DNA from: Treponema sp.
GTDB lineage: Bacteria; Spirochaetota; Spirochaetia; Treponematales; Treponemataceae
DNA: 56,054 nt
NCBI GenBank assembly: GCA_017392945.1
Contig: JAFOSK010000027.1
Location: forward strand, 1 to 56,054
Reading direction: 5' to 3'
The notes under the pieces are model-generated. The model saw only the letters and a list, made by a program, of their open reading frames with translations, did not search any database and was not told where the DNA came from. Made by a program: the position numbers and the translations under genes. How positions within the stretch are numbered: position 1 is the first letter of the stretch; every line of letters starts with the position of its first letter. Positions 25,180 through 33,769 of this stretch are shown here, piece by piece.

Positions 25180-25267
25180 GATTCCAATACTTAGAATCAC
25201 GGTGAGTGTACGCTTAAAACCAAGACTTAGCCATTTTCCCATTGCCTGCAATTGGCATCAAAAAAAG

Positions 25268-25306
25268 AAAGAAGGCTGTTCCTTGACCGGGAGCAGCCTT
25301 TTCTTT
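25268..25306 (+). terminator. Terminator downstream of the desulfoferrodoxin gene
   Basis: AAAGAAGGCTG pairs with CAGCCTTTTCTTT around a short loop, giving a G+C core and a T-rich tail. It is followed 95 bases later by panB. Confidence 0.75.
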
Positions 25307-25400
25307 AGTATCTAACTTATGAACGATGACCCCTTGGGCAGCGATTCGTAAAAAAAACATACACATTTACAGACTTGATCAACTAAAAAGGACAGGTACT

Positions 25401-26180
25401 ATGAACACAACAGATTTTCACAAGTCAAAAAAAGAAGGCAAAAAGCTTTCTATGATCACTTGCTATGACGCAAGTTTTGCTCGTCTTATTGATCAGACAG
25501 ACATTGATCTGATCCTTATAGGCGACAGTGCAAGCATGGTAATGCACGGAGAAAGCACAACTCTGCCGGCAACAATGGAATGGATGACCGAACATACCAG
25601 AAGCGTACGCAACGGAACAGAAAAATACATCGTTGCTGACATGCCGTTCTTAACAACAAGAAAAGGAATTGAATATGCAACAGACTGCGCTGGCCACCTT
25701 TTAGTTGCAGGCGCAAACTGCGTAAAAATAGAAGGTGTTTTCGGACAGGAAGATGTAATCCGCCACCTTACGATGAGCGGAATTCCTGTAATGAGCCATC
25801 TTGGACTTACACCGCAGTTCTTCCAGGCATTTGGAGGCCATAAGATGCAGGGAAAAACAGATGCAGCCGCAGAAAAAATCATCGAGGAAGCAAAAAAAGC
25901 AGAAGAGCTTGGTTGCTGCTCTATAGTTTTGGAATGCATTCCGGCGGTTCTTGCAGAAAAAATAACAGATGCTGTTTCAATTCCTACAATTGGGATTGGT
26001 GCCGGCGTAAACTGTGACGGACAGGTTCTTGTACTTCAGGATATGCTGGGAATGAGCGGATTCAGACCTCGTTTCGTAAGACAATACTTGAACGGTGCAG
26101 AACTTATCAAAAATGCGCTGAACCAGTACGCATGCGACGTTCACGAAGCAAACTTCCCGGCAGGTGATGAAATAAAATAA
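25401..26180 (+). CDS. panB: 3-methyl-2-oxobutanoate hydroxymethyltransferase (PanB)
   Basis: This 259-residue enzyme adds a hydroxymethyl group to ketoisovalerate, the first committed step of pantothenate synthesis. MITCYDASFARLID, LIGDSASMVMHG, KIEG in GANCVKIEGVFG, HLGLTPQ and GIGAGVNCDGQVLVLQDMLG are the family blocks, including the metal-binding Asp and the catalytic Glu in LECIP. ATG 25401 is chosen because AAGGA lies about 9 bases before it; the frame is open upstream to 25326 without support. Length matches PanB (about 264). It heads the pantothenate/CoA cluster. No panE is present in the window. Confidence 0.97.
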   Translation: MNTTDFHKSKKEGKKLSMITCYDASFARLIDQTDIDLILIGDSASMVMHGESTTLPATMEWMTEHTRSVRNGTEKYIVADMPFLTTRKGIEYATDCAGHLLVAGANCVKIEGVFGQEDVIRHLTMSGIPVMSHLGLTPQFFQAFGGHKMQGKTDAAAEKIIEEAKKAEELGCCSIVLECIPAVLAEKITDAVSIPTIGIGAGVNCDGQVLVLQDMLGMSGFRPRFVRQYLNGAELIKNALNQYACDVHEANFPAGDEIK

Positions 26181-26203
26181 TCCCGGGCAAATGAATAAAA
26201 ACA

Positions 26204-26341
26204 TTCCGGGTTTTAGGGCAGAGCCCTAGGAGAGGGGGCAGGCGAAGACATAACAAAACGGAGCATGTGGCAAAGTTTATTTGCCACATGCGGAGTGGCT
26301 TATGGCTGAGCCGCGGGGGAGACTTCCCCCTCCTTGAGAAA
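26204..26341. repeat. Composite palindromic repeat between panB and panC
   Basis: Three hairpins lie in a row. TAGGGC-aga-GCCCTA (inside 26207-26238) is the same core as the element in the Gx gene. GCATGTGGCAAA/TTTGCCACATGC is at about 26262-26291. A G-run/C-run pair GGGGGAGA-CTT-CCCCC sits around 26317-26331. It would place strong structure in a panB-panC transcript and may reduce panC expression. Confidence 0.7.
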
Positions 26342-26363
26342 AAAATACCATGAGGAAATAAAA

Positions 26364-27113
26364 ATGCAGATAGTAAAAACAACAGAAGAGTTAAAAAAAA
26401 TCCGCCGAGAACTGGAAGGCAAAAAAATCGGATTTGTACCAACAATGGGCGGCCTTCATGCAGGACATCTTAGCCTTGTAAACCGCGCAAAATCAGAAAA
26501 CGAAGTTGTAATCGTAAGCGTTTACCTGAACCCTACTCAGTTCAACGATAAAAAAGACCTTGAAACATATCCTGCAAACTTTGAAGACGATGCCGCTCTT
26601 CTTGAAAACGCAGGAGTAGACTATATGTTCACACCCACCTACCCTGTCATGTACCCGGACGACTACAGGTACAAGGTCATAGAAACAGATTTCTCAAAAA
26701 CTTTATGCGGAGCAAAACGTCCCGGTCACTTTGACGGCGTACTTACAGTCGTAATGAAACTCTTTAATCTTGTTCGCCCGACAAATGCATACTTCGGCGA
26801 AAAAGACTACCAGCAGTATCAGCTTCTAAAAGGAATGATCGAAGCCTTCTTTCTTGACATAAATATCGTTCCTTGCCCGATCGTGCGCGAAGCTTCCGGG
26901 CTTGCAATGAGCAGCCGCAACAGAAAGCTTAGTCCGGAAGGTCTTGCCCTTGCCCCTAAATTCCACGAAATTCTTGCATCTGACGGTTCTTTGGCAGAAA
27001 AACAAAAGAAGCTTGAAGAAACGGGCTTCAAGGTAGACTACATAACAGAAGTAAACGGACGCCTTTATGCGGCTGTATTTCTTGAGGATGTACGTCTGAT
27101 CGATAACATATAA
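26364..27113 (+). CDS. panC: Pantothenate synthetase (PanC)
   Basis: This 249-residue enzyme joins pantoate and beta-alanine with ATP. VPTMGGLHAGHLSLV carries the HIGH-like nucleotide-binding motif, SVYLNPTQFN and KRPGHFDGVLTVVMKLFNLVRP are substrate-binding blocks, and SSRNRKLSP is the KMSKS-like loop. It is about 30 residues shorter at the C-terminus than many PanC proteins but all active-site blocks are present. ATG 26364 has GAGGA 7-8 bases upstream. It lies 183 bases after panB, with the palindromic repeat between them. Confidence 0.97.
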   Translation: MQIVKTTEELKKIRRELEGKKIGFVPTMGGLHAGHLSLVNRAKSENEVVIVSVYLNPTQFNDKKDLETYPANFEDDAALLENAGVDYMFTPTYPVMYPDDYRYKVIETDFSKTLCGAKRPGHFDGVLTVVMKLFNLVRPTNAYFGEKDYQQYQLLKGMIEAFFLDINIVPCPIVREASGLAMSSRNRKLSPEGLALAPKFHEILASDGSLAEKQKKLEETGFKVDYITEVNGRLYAAVFLEDVRLIDNI

Positions 27114-27278
27114 ACAGTCAAAAACAAGCTCAGCCCTAAGGAGATGCCGATTTTTTTGATTAGAAAAACGGCATCTCTGAGCAAAAAGCTTTTTGATGCA
27201 AGTATGAACGGACTTTCATGCAAATAATCAACGCATATGCACACAACATATCCGAGAGTCATCCGTTATACTTCTGAT

Positions 27279-28715
27279 TTATTTTCTTTCTGCCTTCATT
27301 GCTTTTTTATTCCGGTACATAAACTCGTCAGAACGTTTGAAAACAGAATCTACCGACTCATCTGATTCTGGAATATAATATGCTGCTCCTACAGCAACAG
27401 AAACCCGTTCCCACGGTTCCAGAGTTTTATCGCAGGAAAGTTCTTCAATTTTTTTTACAGCACTCTTAATAAGCATTTCTGAATTAATAAGATCTGAGTT
27501 TTCCAGAATTACTACAAATTCATCGCCGCCTATGCGATAAACAGGAGAATGAACAAAAACACCACAGATAACACTGCAAGCACCTTTTATATAAATATCC
27601 CCTTTTTCATGACCGTATTCATCGTTCACTTTTTTTAGACAATTTATGTCAACCATAAGAATGCCGAATTCAGCAGTTCCGTTCTTTATTTCGCCATCTA
27701 GTTTTTCTCTTATCTTATCATAAGCAGCCTTGTTCTTTACGCCGGTAAGAGCATCCCTGAATGCTATATCCGCCATCGTGGAGATATTCTGTTTCATATT
27801 ATCCATTTCAACAGATGTTACAAGAAGCGCCTCTACATATTCCTTCATGTCCTTGGACATGGTTACAAGCGTGTCTGCAAGAGACTCCAGCTCATCCCCT
27901 GTCCTTATATCAGGTTTTCTAAGTACAAGCGCATCTGGATTGCGCTAATTACGGCTCTTTAAAGCAAAGCTTGAAGCGGCATCTTCGATTTCTTTTAGCG
28001 GAAAAATAACGCGTTTATGGAGCCACCAGAGCATAGCGATAGAGAAAAACGTACCTAATATAACAACACATACGGAGATAACAATAAGATAGGTTAAGCG
28101 CATAGAATCAATATCTTTAAGGCTCACCCCAACCGCTAGTACGGCAACTCCTTGATATCTTCTGTTACAGATTGAAGTAACACCATTATATGTCCTTCCA
28201 TATTTTGAAACAGTCTTATCAAATTTTAAGTCACGGCGGTAAAGCATGTCATACTACATTAATGCTGGAAATCCAGCTGGATAAACACTGCCAATCATAT
28301 CTCCCAAAAGAGGAACCTTTAGTCCATTTTTCCGACTGATTCTAAGTCTTTCTTCATGCAAAAACCCGGATGCAACCATCATGACATCATAGTCTTCCCC
28401 GTTTTTTACCGGACGCGATATAGCAATTCTTTCAATATTATAATTCAGTCTTGTCTGATCGAGAAATTTCAAAAGCTCTTCATATTCTTTTGTCGGTGCC
28501 TTTGTATCCATACAATGCTCAAGTTCCTTTACATCTATGCGCGACATTGTAAGGTAGATTATATCAATAATATGACTTTTATATTGCTTCATAAGGCTTC
28601 TGCTAAAGACTAGAAAACTAAAGACTCACATGACAGTGCATAGAATCAAAATTGAGCAAATACAGCCTATTAATATAGGCCAGCGAAGAGGATTCCTATA
28701 CAGAGTGCGATTCAT
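27279..28715 (-). pseudogene. Membrane diguanylate cyclase with three in-frame stop codons
   Basis: One reading frame of 478 codons from ATG 28715 runs without a frameshift to 27279. It encodes an N-terminal helix (LRWPILIGCICSILILC), a periplasmic sensor part, a second helix (YLIVISVCVVILGTFF), a HAMP-like linker and a GGDEF domain with intact RIGGDEFVVIL. It is cut by TGA at codon 30 (28626-28628), TAG at codon 154 (28254-28256) and TAG at codon 257 (27945-27947). TAG ends other good genes here (coaX, argJ, the STAS gene), so it is a true stop. The cyclase is very probably dead. It points away from the pantothenate genes on either side. Confidence 0.85.
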
Positions 28716-28825
28716 ATCGATTGAATAAATTCTCAACCCCAACTGCATTTCTGTCAATAAAAAACTTCTTATAGCAAAGATTAAAAATTTATTCTATAAT
28801 TAGACAGTTTTTAAGTGAGGAATGT

Positions 28826-29371
28826 ATGGGAAAAAATATTTTATTACATGTGACAGGCTCTATTTCTGCATATAAAGCTGCTTACCTTACAAGCATGCTT
28901 ACAAAAAAAGGTTATAATGTGCGCGTAATAGAAACAGAAGATGCCCTTAAATTTGTTGGAGAAGCAACATTTGAAGGCTTAAGCCACAATAAGGTAGAAA
29001 AAAGCATGTTCAATAATAACGATCCCATTCCTCATATAAACCTTGCGCAGCATTGGGCTGACTTAATAATAAGCTACCCTGCAAGCGCAAATACAATAAA
29101 CAGACTTGCTCAGGGACTCGCAGACGATCTTTTTGGGGCAGTCTGCCTTGCAAACAATTTTGAAAAGCCTCTCCTTATTGCACCGGCAATGAATACAAAC
29201 ATGTTCCGCCACCCTGCAGTTCAAGAATCGCTAAAAAAACTTAATAGTTGGGGAGCCGTTATTCTTCCATGCGGAGAAGGCGATCTTGCATGCGGAACGA
29301 CTGGAATCGGACGCCTTTTAGAACCGGAAGAAGCATTCAACTATATAGAAAAAAATCTTACAAAAAACTAA
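28826..29371 (+). CDS. coaC: Phosphopantothenoylcysteine decarboxylase (CoaC)
   Basis: This 181-residue flavoprotein removes CO2 from phosphopantothenoylcysteine in CoA synthesis. LLHVTGSISAYKAAYL is the FMN-binding start, YPASANTINRLAQGLADDL and IAPAMNTNMFRHPAVQ are the HFCD-family signatures, and CGEGDLACGTTGIGRL is the substrate-clamp region with the Cys. In most bacteria it is fused to CoaB; here the two are separate genes 30 bases apart. GAGG lies 6-7 bases before the ATG. A TATAAT at 28795-28800 is the likely -10 box. Confidence 0.95.
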   Translation: MGKNILLHVTGSISAYKAAYLTSMLTKKGYNVRVIETEDALKFVGEATFEGLSHNKVEKSMFNNNDPIPHINLAQHWADLIISYPASANTINRLAQGLADDLFGAVCLANNFEKPLLIAPAMNTNMFRHPAVQESLKKLNSWGAVILPCGEGDLACGTTGIGRLLEPEEAFNYIEKNLTKN

Positions 29372-29401
29372 AAAACGCATGATTAACATCTGGAGCATAA
29401 A

Positions 29402-30115
29402 ATGAAAATCCTTATTACGGGAGGCGGTTCAGAAGAACCGATAGACACCGTAAGATACATAACCAATTTCTCTACAGGTAAAACATCCTGCTTCCTTGCA
29501 GAAAAATTTGCAGAAGCAGGAGACGATGTTACTCTTCTGACTGCGGAAAAGGCCGTTCATCCGGCAAAAACAGCTCCAAATCTTAAAACTGTATTTTACA
29601 GGACATTCAAAGACCTTGCTTTCAATTTAAAAAAACTTTGCACCGCACAGTCTTTTGACACCGTAATCCATGCCGCTGCAGTAAGCGACTACAGCGTTTC
29701 TTCTATAATCGTGGACGGAAAAGAATTTCTTCCCGAACAGATTGCGAAGGTACCAAGCGGTCTTAAACTTACAGTTAACATGAAGAAAAATCCAAAGCTT
29801 GTTGACTCAATAAAAGGCTGGTCAAAAGAAAGCGGGAAGATTCCTGTTTTAGTGGCTTTTAAGCTTACTTCAAAGGCAACCCCTGAGGAGCGCAAAGCGG
29901 CCGTGGAAAAAGTTTTTTCTTCAAATCAGAATTCTCTTCTGGCTCCAGATTATGTAGTTTCAAATGATTTAAGCGAAATTACGAAGGACGAACACCCGTG
30001 CAGGATTTTTTCCAAGGACCTGGACACAGCCGCTCTCACAGACAATCTGAACGGACTTTACAAAGAACTTGAAAGACTTACAACACAGGGGCAAGATAAA
30101 AACTACCTGAAATAG
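29402..30115 (+). CDS. coaB: Phosphopantothenate-cysteine ligase (CoaB)
   Basis: This 237-residue enzyme joins cysteine to phosphopantothenate using a nucleotide triphosphate. ILITGGGSEEPIDTVRYITNFSTGKTS is the Rossmann-like start with the CoaB TGG..EPID.VR.I.N.S.G signature, and HAAAVSDYSV is the second conserved block. VAFKLTS and DYVVSNDLSEI continue the family pattern. It stands alone rather than as a CoaBC fusion. GGAG precedes the ATG. Its stop codon lies inside the first arm-to-arm loop of a long hairpin (30090-30134), which may act as a terminator or processing site. Confidence 0.95.
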   Translation: MKILITGGGSEEPIDTVRYITNFSTGKTSCFLAEKFAEAGDDVTLLTAEKAVHPAKTAPNLKTVFYRTFKDLAFNLKKLCTAQSFDTVIHAAAVSDYSVSSIIVDGKEFLPEQIAKVPSGLKLTVNMKKNPKLVDSIKGWSKESGKIPVLVAFKLTSKATPEERKAAVEKVFSSNQNSLLAPDYVVSNDLSEITKDEHPCRIFSKDLDTAALTDNLNGLYKELERLTTQGQDKNYLK

Positions 30116-30235
30116 CATCAGTTTTTATCTTGCCAGTTTGCGTTGCAAACTTCATTATATACTGCACATTACATTTCATTGCAAATGTGCGCTAAAAAGT
30201 CAACGCAGAAAATGAAATTCCTTCATTGACTTTTT
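30090..30235. repeat. Run of hairpins between coaB and coaX
   Basis: GGCAAGATAAAAACT (30090-30104) pairs perfectly with AGTTTTTATCTTGCC (30120-30134). Then come GTTTGC-gtt-GCAAAC (about 30136-30150), GCACATT/AATGTGC (about 30167-30193) and AAAAAGTCAA/TTGACTTTTT (about 30194-30235). The last hairpin ends just before the coaX Shine-Dalgarno (GGGAG). Confidence 0.65.
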
Positions 30236-30247
30236 ACGGGAGAACTC

Positions 30248-31018
30248 ATGATCCTTACACTAGATGTTGGAAACACACAGATTACAGGCGGTCTTTTTGA
30301 AGACGATAAATTAGTGCTGCAGTTCAGGCGTACAACAGCCGTAGGAAACAGTTCCGACGAAATAGGACTTTTTTTACGTTCTGTTATACGAGAGAACGGT
30401 TTCCATTGGCAAAAAATAAACAGGATAGGAATTTGCAGTGTAGTTCCTTCCATCAACTATTCAATATCCAGTGCCCTTTCAAAATATTTCAATCAGGAAG
30501 CACTTTTTATTCAGGCTGGAATTAAAACAGGGTTAAAGCTTAAATATTCAAATCCGAGAGAAATCGGAGCTGACAGAATCGCCGGTGCAATCGGAGCCGT
30601 AAGCCTTCATCCTGACAAGGACCTCATAATAATCGACATGGGTACAGCAACAACCATAGACTGCGTTACAAAAGACAGGGAATATCTGGGAGGCGCTATT
30701 CTTTCTGGTCTTAAAATCAGTGTAGAAGCACTTGCAAACGGAACCGCAAAGCTTCCTTCTGTAGAAATTTCCAAACCAGGACATATTTGCGGTACAAATA
30801 CAGTTGAAGCAATTCAGTCAGGACTGTATTATGGAAACGCTGGCGCTCTTAAAGAATTCTGCCGCCTGTATCAGAAGAATATATTCAAAGGAGAAAAGCC
30901 ATTTATAATCGGGACCGGAGGTTTTGCCCGAATATTTGAGGAATATAACCTGTTTGACGAAGTAAGCCCGGAACTTGTTCTTCTTGGAGTAAAAAAAGCA
31001 TTGGAGATGAACTCTTAG
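30248..31018 (+). CDS. coaX: Type III pantothenate kinase (CoaX)
   Basis: This 256-residue ASKHA-fold kinase phosphorylates pantothenate, is not inhibited by CoA and needs a monovalent cation. DVGNTQITGGLFED is the phosphate-binding loop, NPREIGADRIAGAIGA the substrate block and IIDMGTATTIDCVT the second ATP motif; GGAILSGLKIS follows. It replaces the CoaA type. GGGAG lies 6 bases before the ATG. panD follows after 22 bases, so they are probably cotranscribed. Confidence 0.96.
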   Translation: MILTLDVGNTQITGGLFEDDKLVLQFRRTTAVGNSSDEIGLFLRSVIRENGFHWQKINRIGICSVVPSINYSISSALSKYFNQEALFIQAGIKTGLKLKYSNPREIGADRIAGAIGAVSLHPDKDLIIIDMGTATTIDCVTKDREYLGGAILSGLKISVEALANGTAKLPSVEISKPGHICGTNTVEAIQSGLYYGNAGALKEFCRLYQKNIFKGEKPFIIGTGGFARIFEEYNLFDEVSPELVLLGVKKALEMNS

Positions 31019-31040
31019 AATTTATTTTGAGGATTGATTT

Positions 31041-31394
31041 ATGGACATCACGATTTTAAAAGCAAAACTTCACCGTGCAACTGTAACAGATGCAAATCTT
31101 AATTATGAAGGCTCAATCAGCATTGATACAGAACTCTGCAAAGCAGCAGGAATGCATAATTGGGAAAAAGTAGACATCCTTAACGTAAACAACGGCGAAC
31201 GATTTTCTACATATATCATTCCAGGAAAAAAAGGTGAAATCTGCCTTAATGGCGCGGCAGCAAGAAAAGCCTGCCCGGGTGACAAAGTTATAATCGTAAC
31301 TTACACCCAGATTCAGGAAGAAAAAGCTGAAAGTTGGCAGCCAAAAATTATTCTCTTAAATGAAGACAATTCAATAAAAAGCATAAAATCCTGA
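31041..31394 (+). CDS. panD: Aspartate 1-decarboxylase (PanD)
   Basis: This 117-residue enzyme makes beta-alanine from aspartate for PanC. It is made as a proenzyme that cuts itself at Gly24-Ser25 to form the pyruvoyl group; the site NYEGSISID is intact, as is the downstream YIIPG...ICLNGAAAR block. The length fits the family (about 117-127). GAGG lies 9 bases before the ATG. With panB and panC it supplies every pantothenate step except ketopantoate reductase. Confidence 0.97.
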   Translation: MDITILKAKLHRATVTDANLNYEGSISIDTELCKAAGMHNWEKVDILNVNNGERFSTYIIPGKKGEICLNGAAARKACPGDKVIIVTYTQIQEEKAESWQPKIILLNEDNSIKSIKS

Positions 31395-31406
31395 TCTTCA
31401 GGGCAA

Positions 31407-31435
31407 TTGCACAGTACTTTCTACTTCGCTATAAT
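31407..31435 (+). promoter_or_regulatory. Promoter of argJ
   Basis: TTGCAC (31407-31412), a 17-base spacer and TATAAT (31430-31435) form a strong sigma-70 promoter starting near 31442. The argJ ATG is at 31455 with AAAGGG in the short leader. No ARG box as clear as the argR pair was found. Confidence 0.75.
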
Positions 31436-31454
31436 CTCCCAAAGGGAAAGAAAT

Positions 31455-32735
31455 ATGGACTCTAGTATTAAATTCATAGACGGCGGAGTATGCGCCGCTC
31501 AAGGCTTCACCGCAAACGGTGTATTGTGCAAAATAAAGGCAAGCCGTACAACTAACGACACGGCTCTTATTTATTCAGAAAAACCTTGTTCAGCTGCAGG
31601 TGTTTTTACCCAGAACCGTGTAAAAGCCGAAAGCGTTAAACTGAGCAAAAAGAATATAGAAAACGGCCGCATTCAGGCAGTGATTGCAAACTCCGGAAAC
31701 GCGAACTGCTGTACCGGTGAACAGGGAGCAAAGGTTGCTTACCACATGGCAGAACTTGCAGCAAAAGTAACAGGCTGTTCTGCTGAGGATGTAATCGTTT
31801 GTTCAACAGGTGTAATCGGAGCTCAGCTTCCAGTTGAAAAAATCGAAGCAAAAATCGAAGAACTTGCAAAAGGCCTTTCAAAAGAAGGACACAAAGAAGC
31901 CCGCATCGCCATTATGACAACCGACACGCAGTACAAGGAATGTGCCGTTCAGTTTACAATCGGCGGAAAGCTCTGCAAAATGGGAACAATGTGTAAGGGG
32001 TCAGGAATGATCCACATCAATCTTGGAACAATGCTTTCCTTCATCACAACAGACGTTGCAATCAGTCCAAAAATGATTGATAAAGCCCTCCGTGAATCAA
32101 TCAAGGGAACCTACAACTGCGTAAGCGTTGACGGTGACACTTCTACAAACGACACCTTGGTTCTTCTTGCAAACGGAATGGCAGGAAACCCAGAAATCAC
32201 TTCTGAAGGCGACGACTATAATACTTTCCTTGAAGCCCTAAACAAATTGAACCGAGTAATGGCAATGAAAATCGCTGCCGACGGTGAAGGTGCTACCCGC
32301 CTGGTTCAGTGTACAGTAAACGGTGCCCGCACAGTAGAAGAAGCACGAGGACTCGCAAAAGAAGTTATTTCTTCAAGCCTTGTAAAAGCTGCTATGTTTG
32401 GTGCAGATGCAAACTTTGGACGCTTTTTGTGCGCAATGGGTTACAGCGGAATCGACTTTACCCCGGAAAAAACAAACATCTGGTTTACAAGCAAGGGCGG
32501 CGCAAAACGCTACTTTGAAGACAACGACAACTTTGAAGTTCACGGTGAAAACAGCGTAAAAGTATACGAAAACGGGGTTCCACTTAACTTTGACGAAGAT
32601 TTGGCAAAGAAAATCATGAGCGAAGAAGCAGTTGAAATCTTAGTTCAGTGCGGCGACGGAAATGCCAGCGGAACCGCCTGGGGCTGCGACCTTACTTACG
32701 ATTACGTAAAAATCAACGGCGACTACAGAACCTAG
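31455..32735 (+). CDS. argJ: Bifunctional glutamate N-acetyltransferase/ornithine acetyltransferase (ArgJ)
   Basis: This 426-residue enzyme moves the acetyl group from acetylornithine to glutamate, the cyclic arginine route. It is made as one chain that cuts itself before a Thr; [20 protein letters not shown] holds that site with Thr192, where most ArgJ have ATML and this one [21 protein letters not shown] and the C-terminal [26 protein letters not shown] are typical. ATG 31455 is chosen for the Shine-Dalgarno. TAG is followed directly by TAA. argB follows after 44 bases. Confidence 0.96.
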   Translation: MDSSIKFIDGGVCAAQGFTANGVLCKIKASRTTNDTALIYSEKPCSAAGVFTQNRVKAESVKLSKKNIENGRIQAVIANSGNANCCTGEQGAKVAYHMAELAAKVTGCSAEDVIVCSTGVIGAQLPVEKIEAKIEELAKGLSKEGHKEARIAIMTTDTQYKECAVQFTIGGKLCKMGTMCKGSGMIHINLGTMLSFITTDVAISPKMIDKALRESIKGTYNCVSVDGDTSTNDTLVLLANGMAGNPEITSEGDDYNTFLEALNKLNRVMAMKIAADGEGATRLVQCTVNGARTVEEARGLAKEVISSSLVKAAMFGADANFGRFLCAMGYSGIDFTPEKTNIWFTSKGGAKRYFEDNDNFEVHGENSVKVYENGVPLNFDEDLAKKIMSEEAVEILVQCGDGNASGTAWGCDLTYDYVKINGDYRT

Positions 32736-32779
32736 TAATTCACAAACGAATAACTAACACATTAAGGAAAAAAAACAAT

Positions 32780-33664
32780 ATGGAAAACAACAAAAACGTA
32801 AAGACTGAAAATCTTACTGCAGACCAGTGGTCACAGGTACTTGTAGAAGCACTTCCATACTTTAAGAACTGGTGCGGAAAAGTTGTAGTCGTAAAATATG
32901 GCGGAAACGCAATGCTTAACGAAGACCTTAAGCAGGCCGTTATGGAAGACATCGTTCTTCTTAACACAATCGGAATCAAAGTCGTTCTTGTACATGGCGG
33001 TGGTCCGGAAATCAATCATATGCTTGAACGCGTCGGAAAGGAAAGCAAATTTGTAGACGGACTCCGTTATACAGATGCAGAAACAATGGAAATTGTCCAG
33101 ATGGTTCTTACAGGTAAACTGAATAAAGACATAGTTGGAATACTTCTTCAGAAAGGCGGAAAGGCCGTAGGTCTCAGCGGTGTAGATACAGGTCTTATAC
33201 GTGCAAAAAAAACAGACAAGGATCTTGGATTTGTAGGAGACGTTACAGAAGTAAATCCAGATATTCTAGTTTCTCTCCTTGACAGGGGCTTTATTCCTGT
33301 TGTTTCTACTGTTGCACTTGGTGAACAGGGCGACTCTAACCGCTACAACATCAACGCAGATACAGCCGCTGCAAAAATTGCAGTTGCACTCAAGGCAGAA
33401 AAATTCGTTCAGCTTACAAATGTTCCTGGCGTACTCAGAAATATAGACGACCCTTCTACATTGATCAAAAGAATCGAAAAAACTGCAATCGGATCCCTTA
33501 AAGCTACAGGAATCATTGCAGGCGGAATGATTCCAAAAATTGACTGCTGTCTTACAGCCTTGGAAGGCGGAGTTCCCCGCACACATATCATTGACGGACG
33601 AGTTCCACATTCTCTCCTCATAGAAATGTTCAGCGATCGCGGTATCGGTACAATGATTTACTAA
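32780..33664 (+). CDS. argB: Acetylglutamate kinase (ArgB)
   Basis: This 294-residue amino-acid kinase makes N-acetylglutamyl phosphate, the second arginine step and usual feedback point. [10 protein letters not shown] is the phosphate loop, [11 protein letters not shown] the acetylglutamate-binding block, and [17 protein letters not shown] and TNVPGVLRN further family motifs. The N-terminal helix ([30 protein letters not shown]) is the kind found in arginine-sensitive hexameric enzymes. AAGGA lies 11 bases before ATG 32780. The frame is open upstream into argJ without support. argC and argF/H are not in the window. Confidence 0.96.
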   Translation: MENNKNVKTENLTADQWSQVLVEALPYFKNWCGKVVVVKYGGNAMLNEDLKQAVMEDIVLLNTIGIKVVLVHGGGPEINHMLERVGKESKFVDGLRYTDAETMEIVQMVLTGKLNKDIVGILLQKGGKAVGLSGVDTGLIRAKKTDKDLGFVGDVTEVNPDILVSLLDRGFIPVVSTVALGEQGDSNRYNINADTAAAKIAVALKAEKFVQLTNVPGVLRNIDDPSTLIKRIEKTAIGSLKATGIIAGGMIPKIDCCLTALEGGVPRTHIIDGRVPHSLLIEMFSDRGIGTMIY

Positions 33665-33686
33665 GGAATTTCAAAATATGACAGAA

Positions 33687-33734
33687 AAAACAAGAGATCG
33701 AATTTATTAAATTTTCTTGATCCCTTGTTTTTTT
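33687..33734 (+). terminator. Terminator of argJ-argB
   Basis: AACAAG-a-GATC pairs with GATC-c-CTTGTT, followed by seven T (33728-33734). Confidence 0.8.
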
Positions 33735-33763
33735 GTACTCTTTTTTTAAAACCATGTTATTAT
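33733..33763 (+). promoter_or_regulatory. Promoter of the GGDEF-EAL gene, leaderless arrangement
   Basis: TATTAT (33758-33763) ends six bases before the ATG at 33770. TTGTAC (33733-33738) is a -35 candidate at a long 19-base spacing. There is no Shine-Dalgarno, so the RNA probably starts at or beside the ATG. Confidence 0.5.
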
Positions 33764-33769
33764 ATTCAC

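Noticed and set aside
27279..28715. Amber (TAG) read-through or recoding as the reason for the interrupted cyclase
   Set aside because: TAG ends several intact genes in this window, one of the three stops is TGA, and no suppressor or recoding signal was seen. A pseudogene is simpler.
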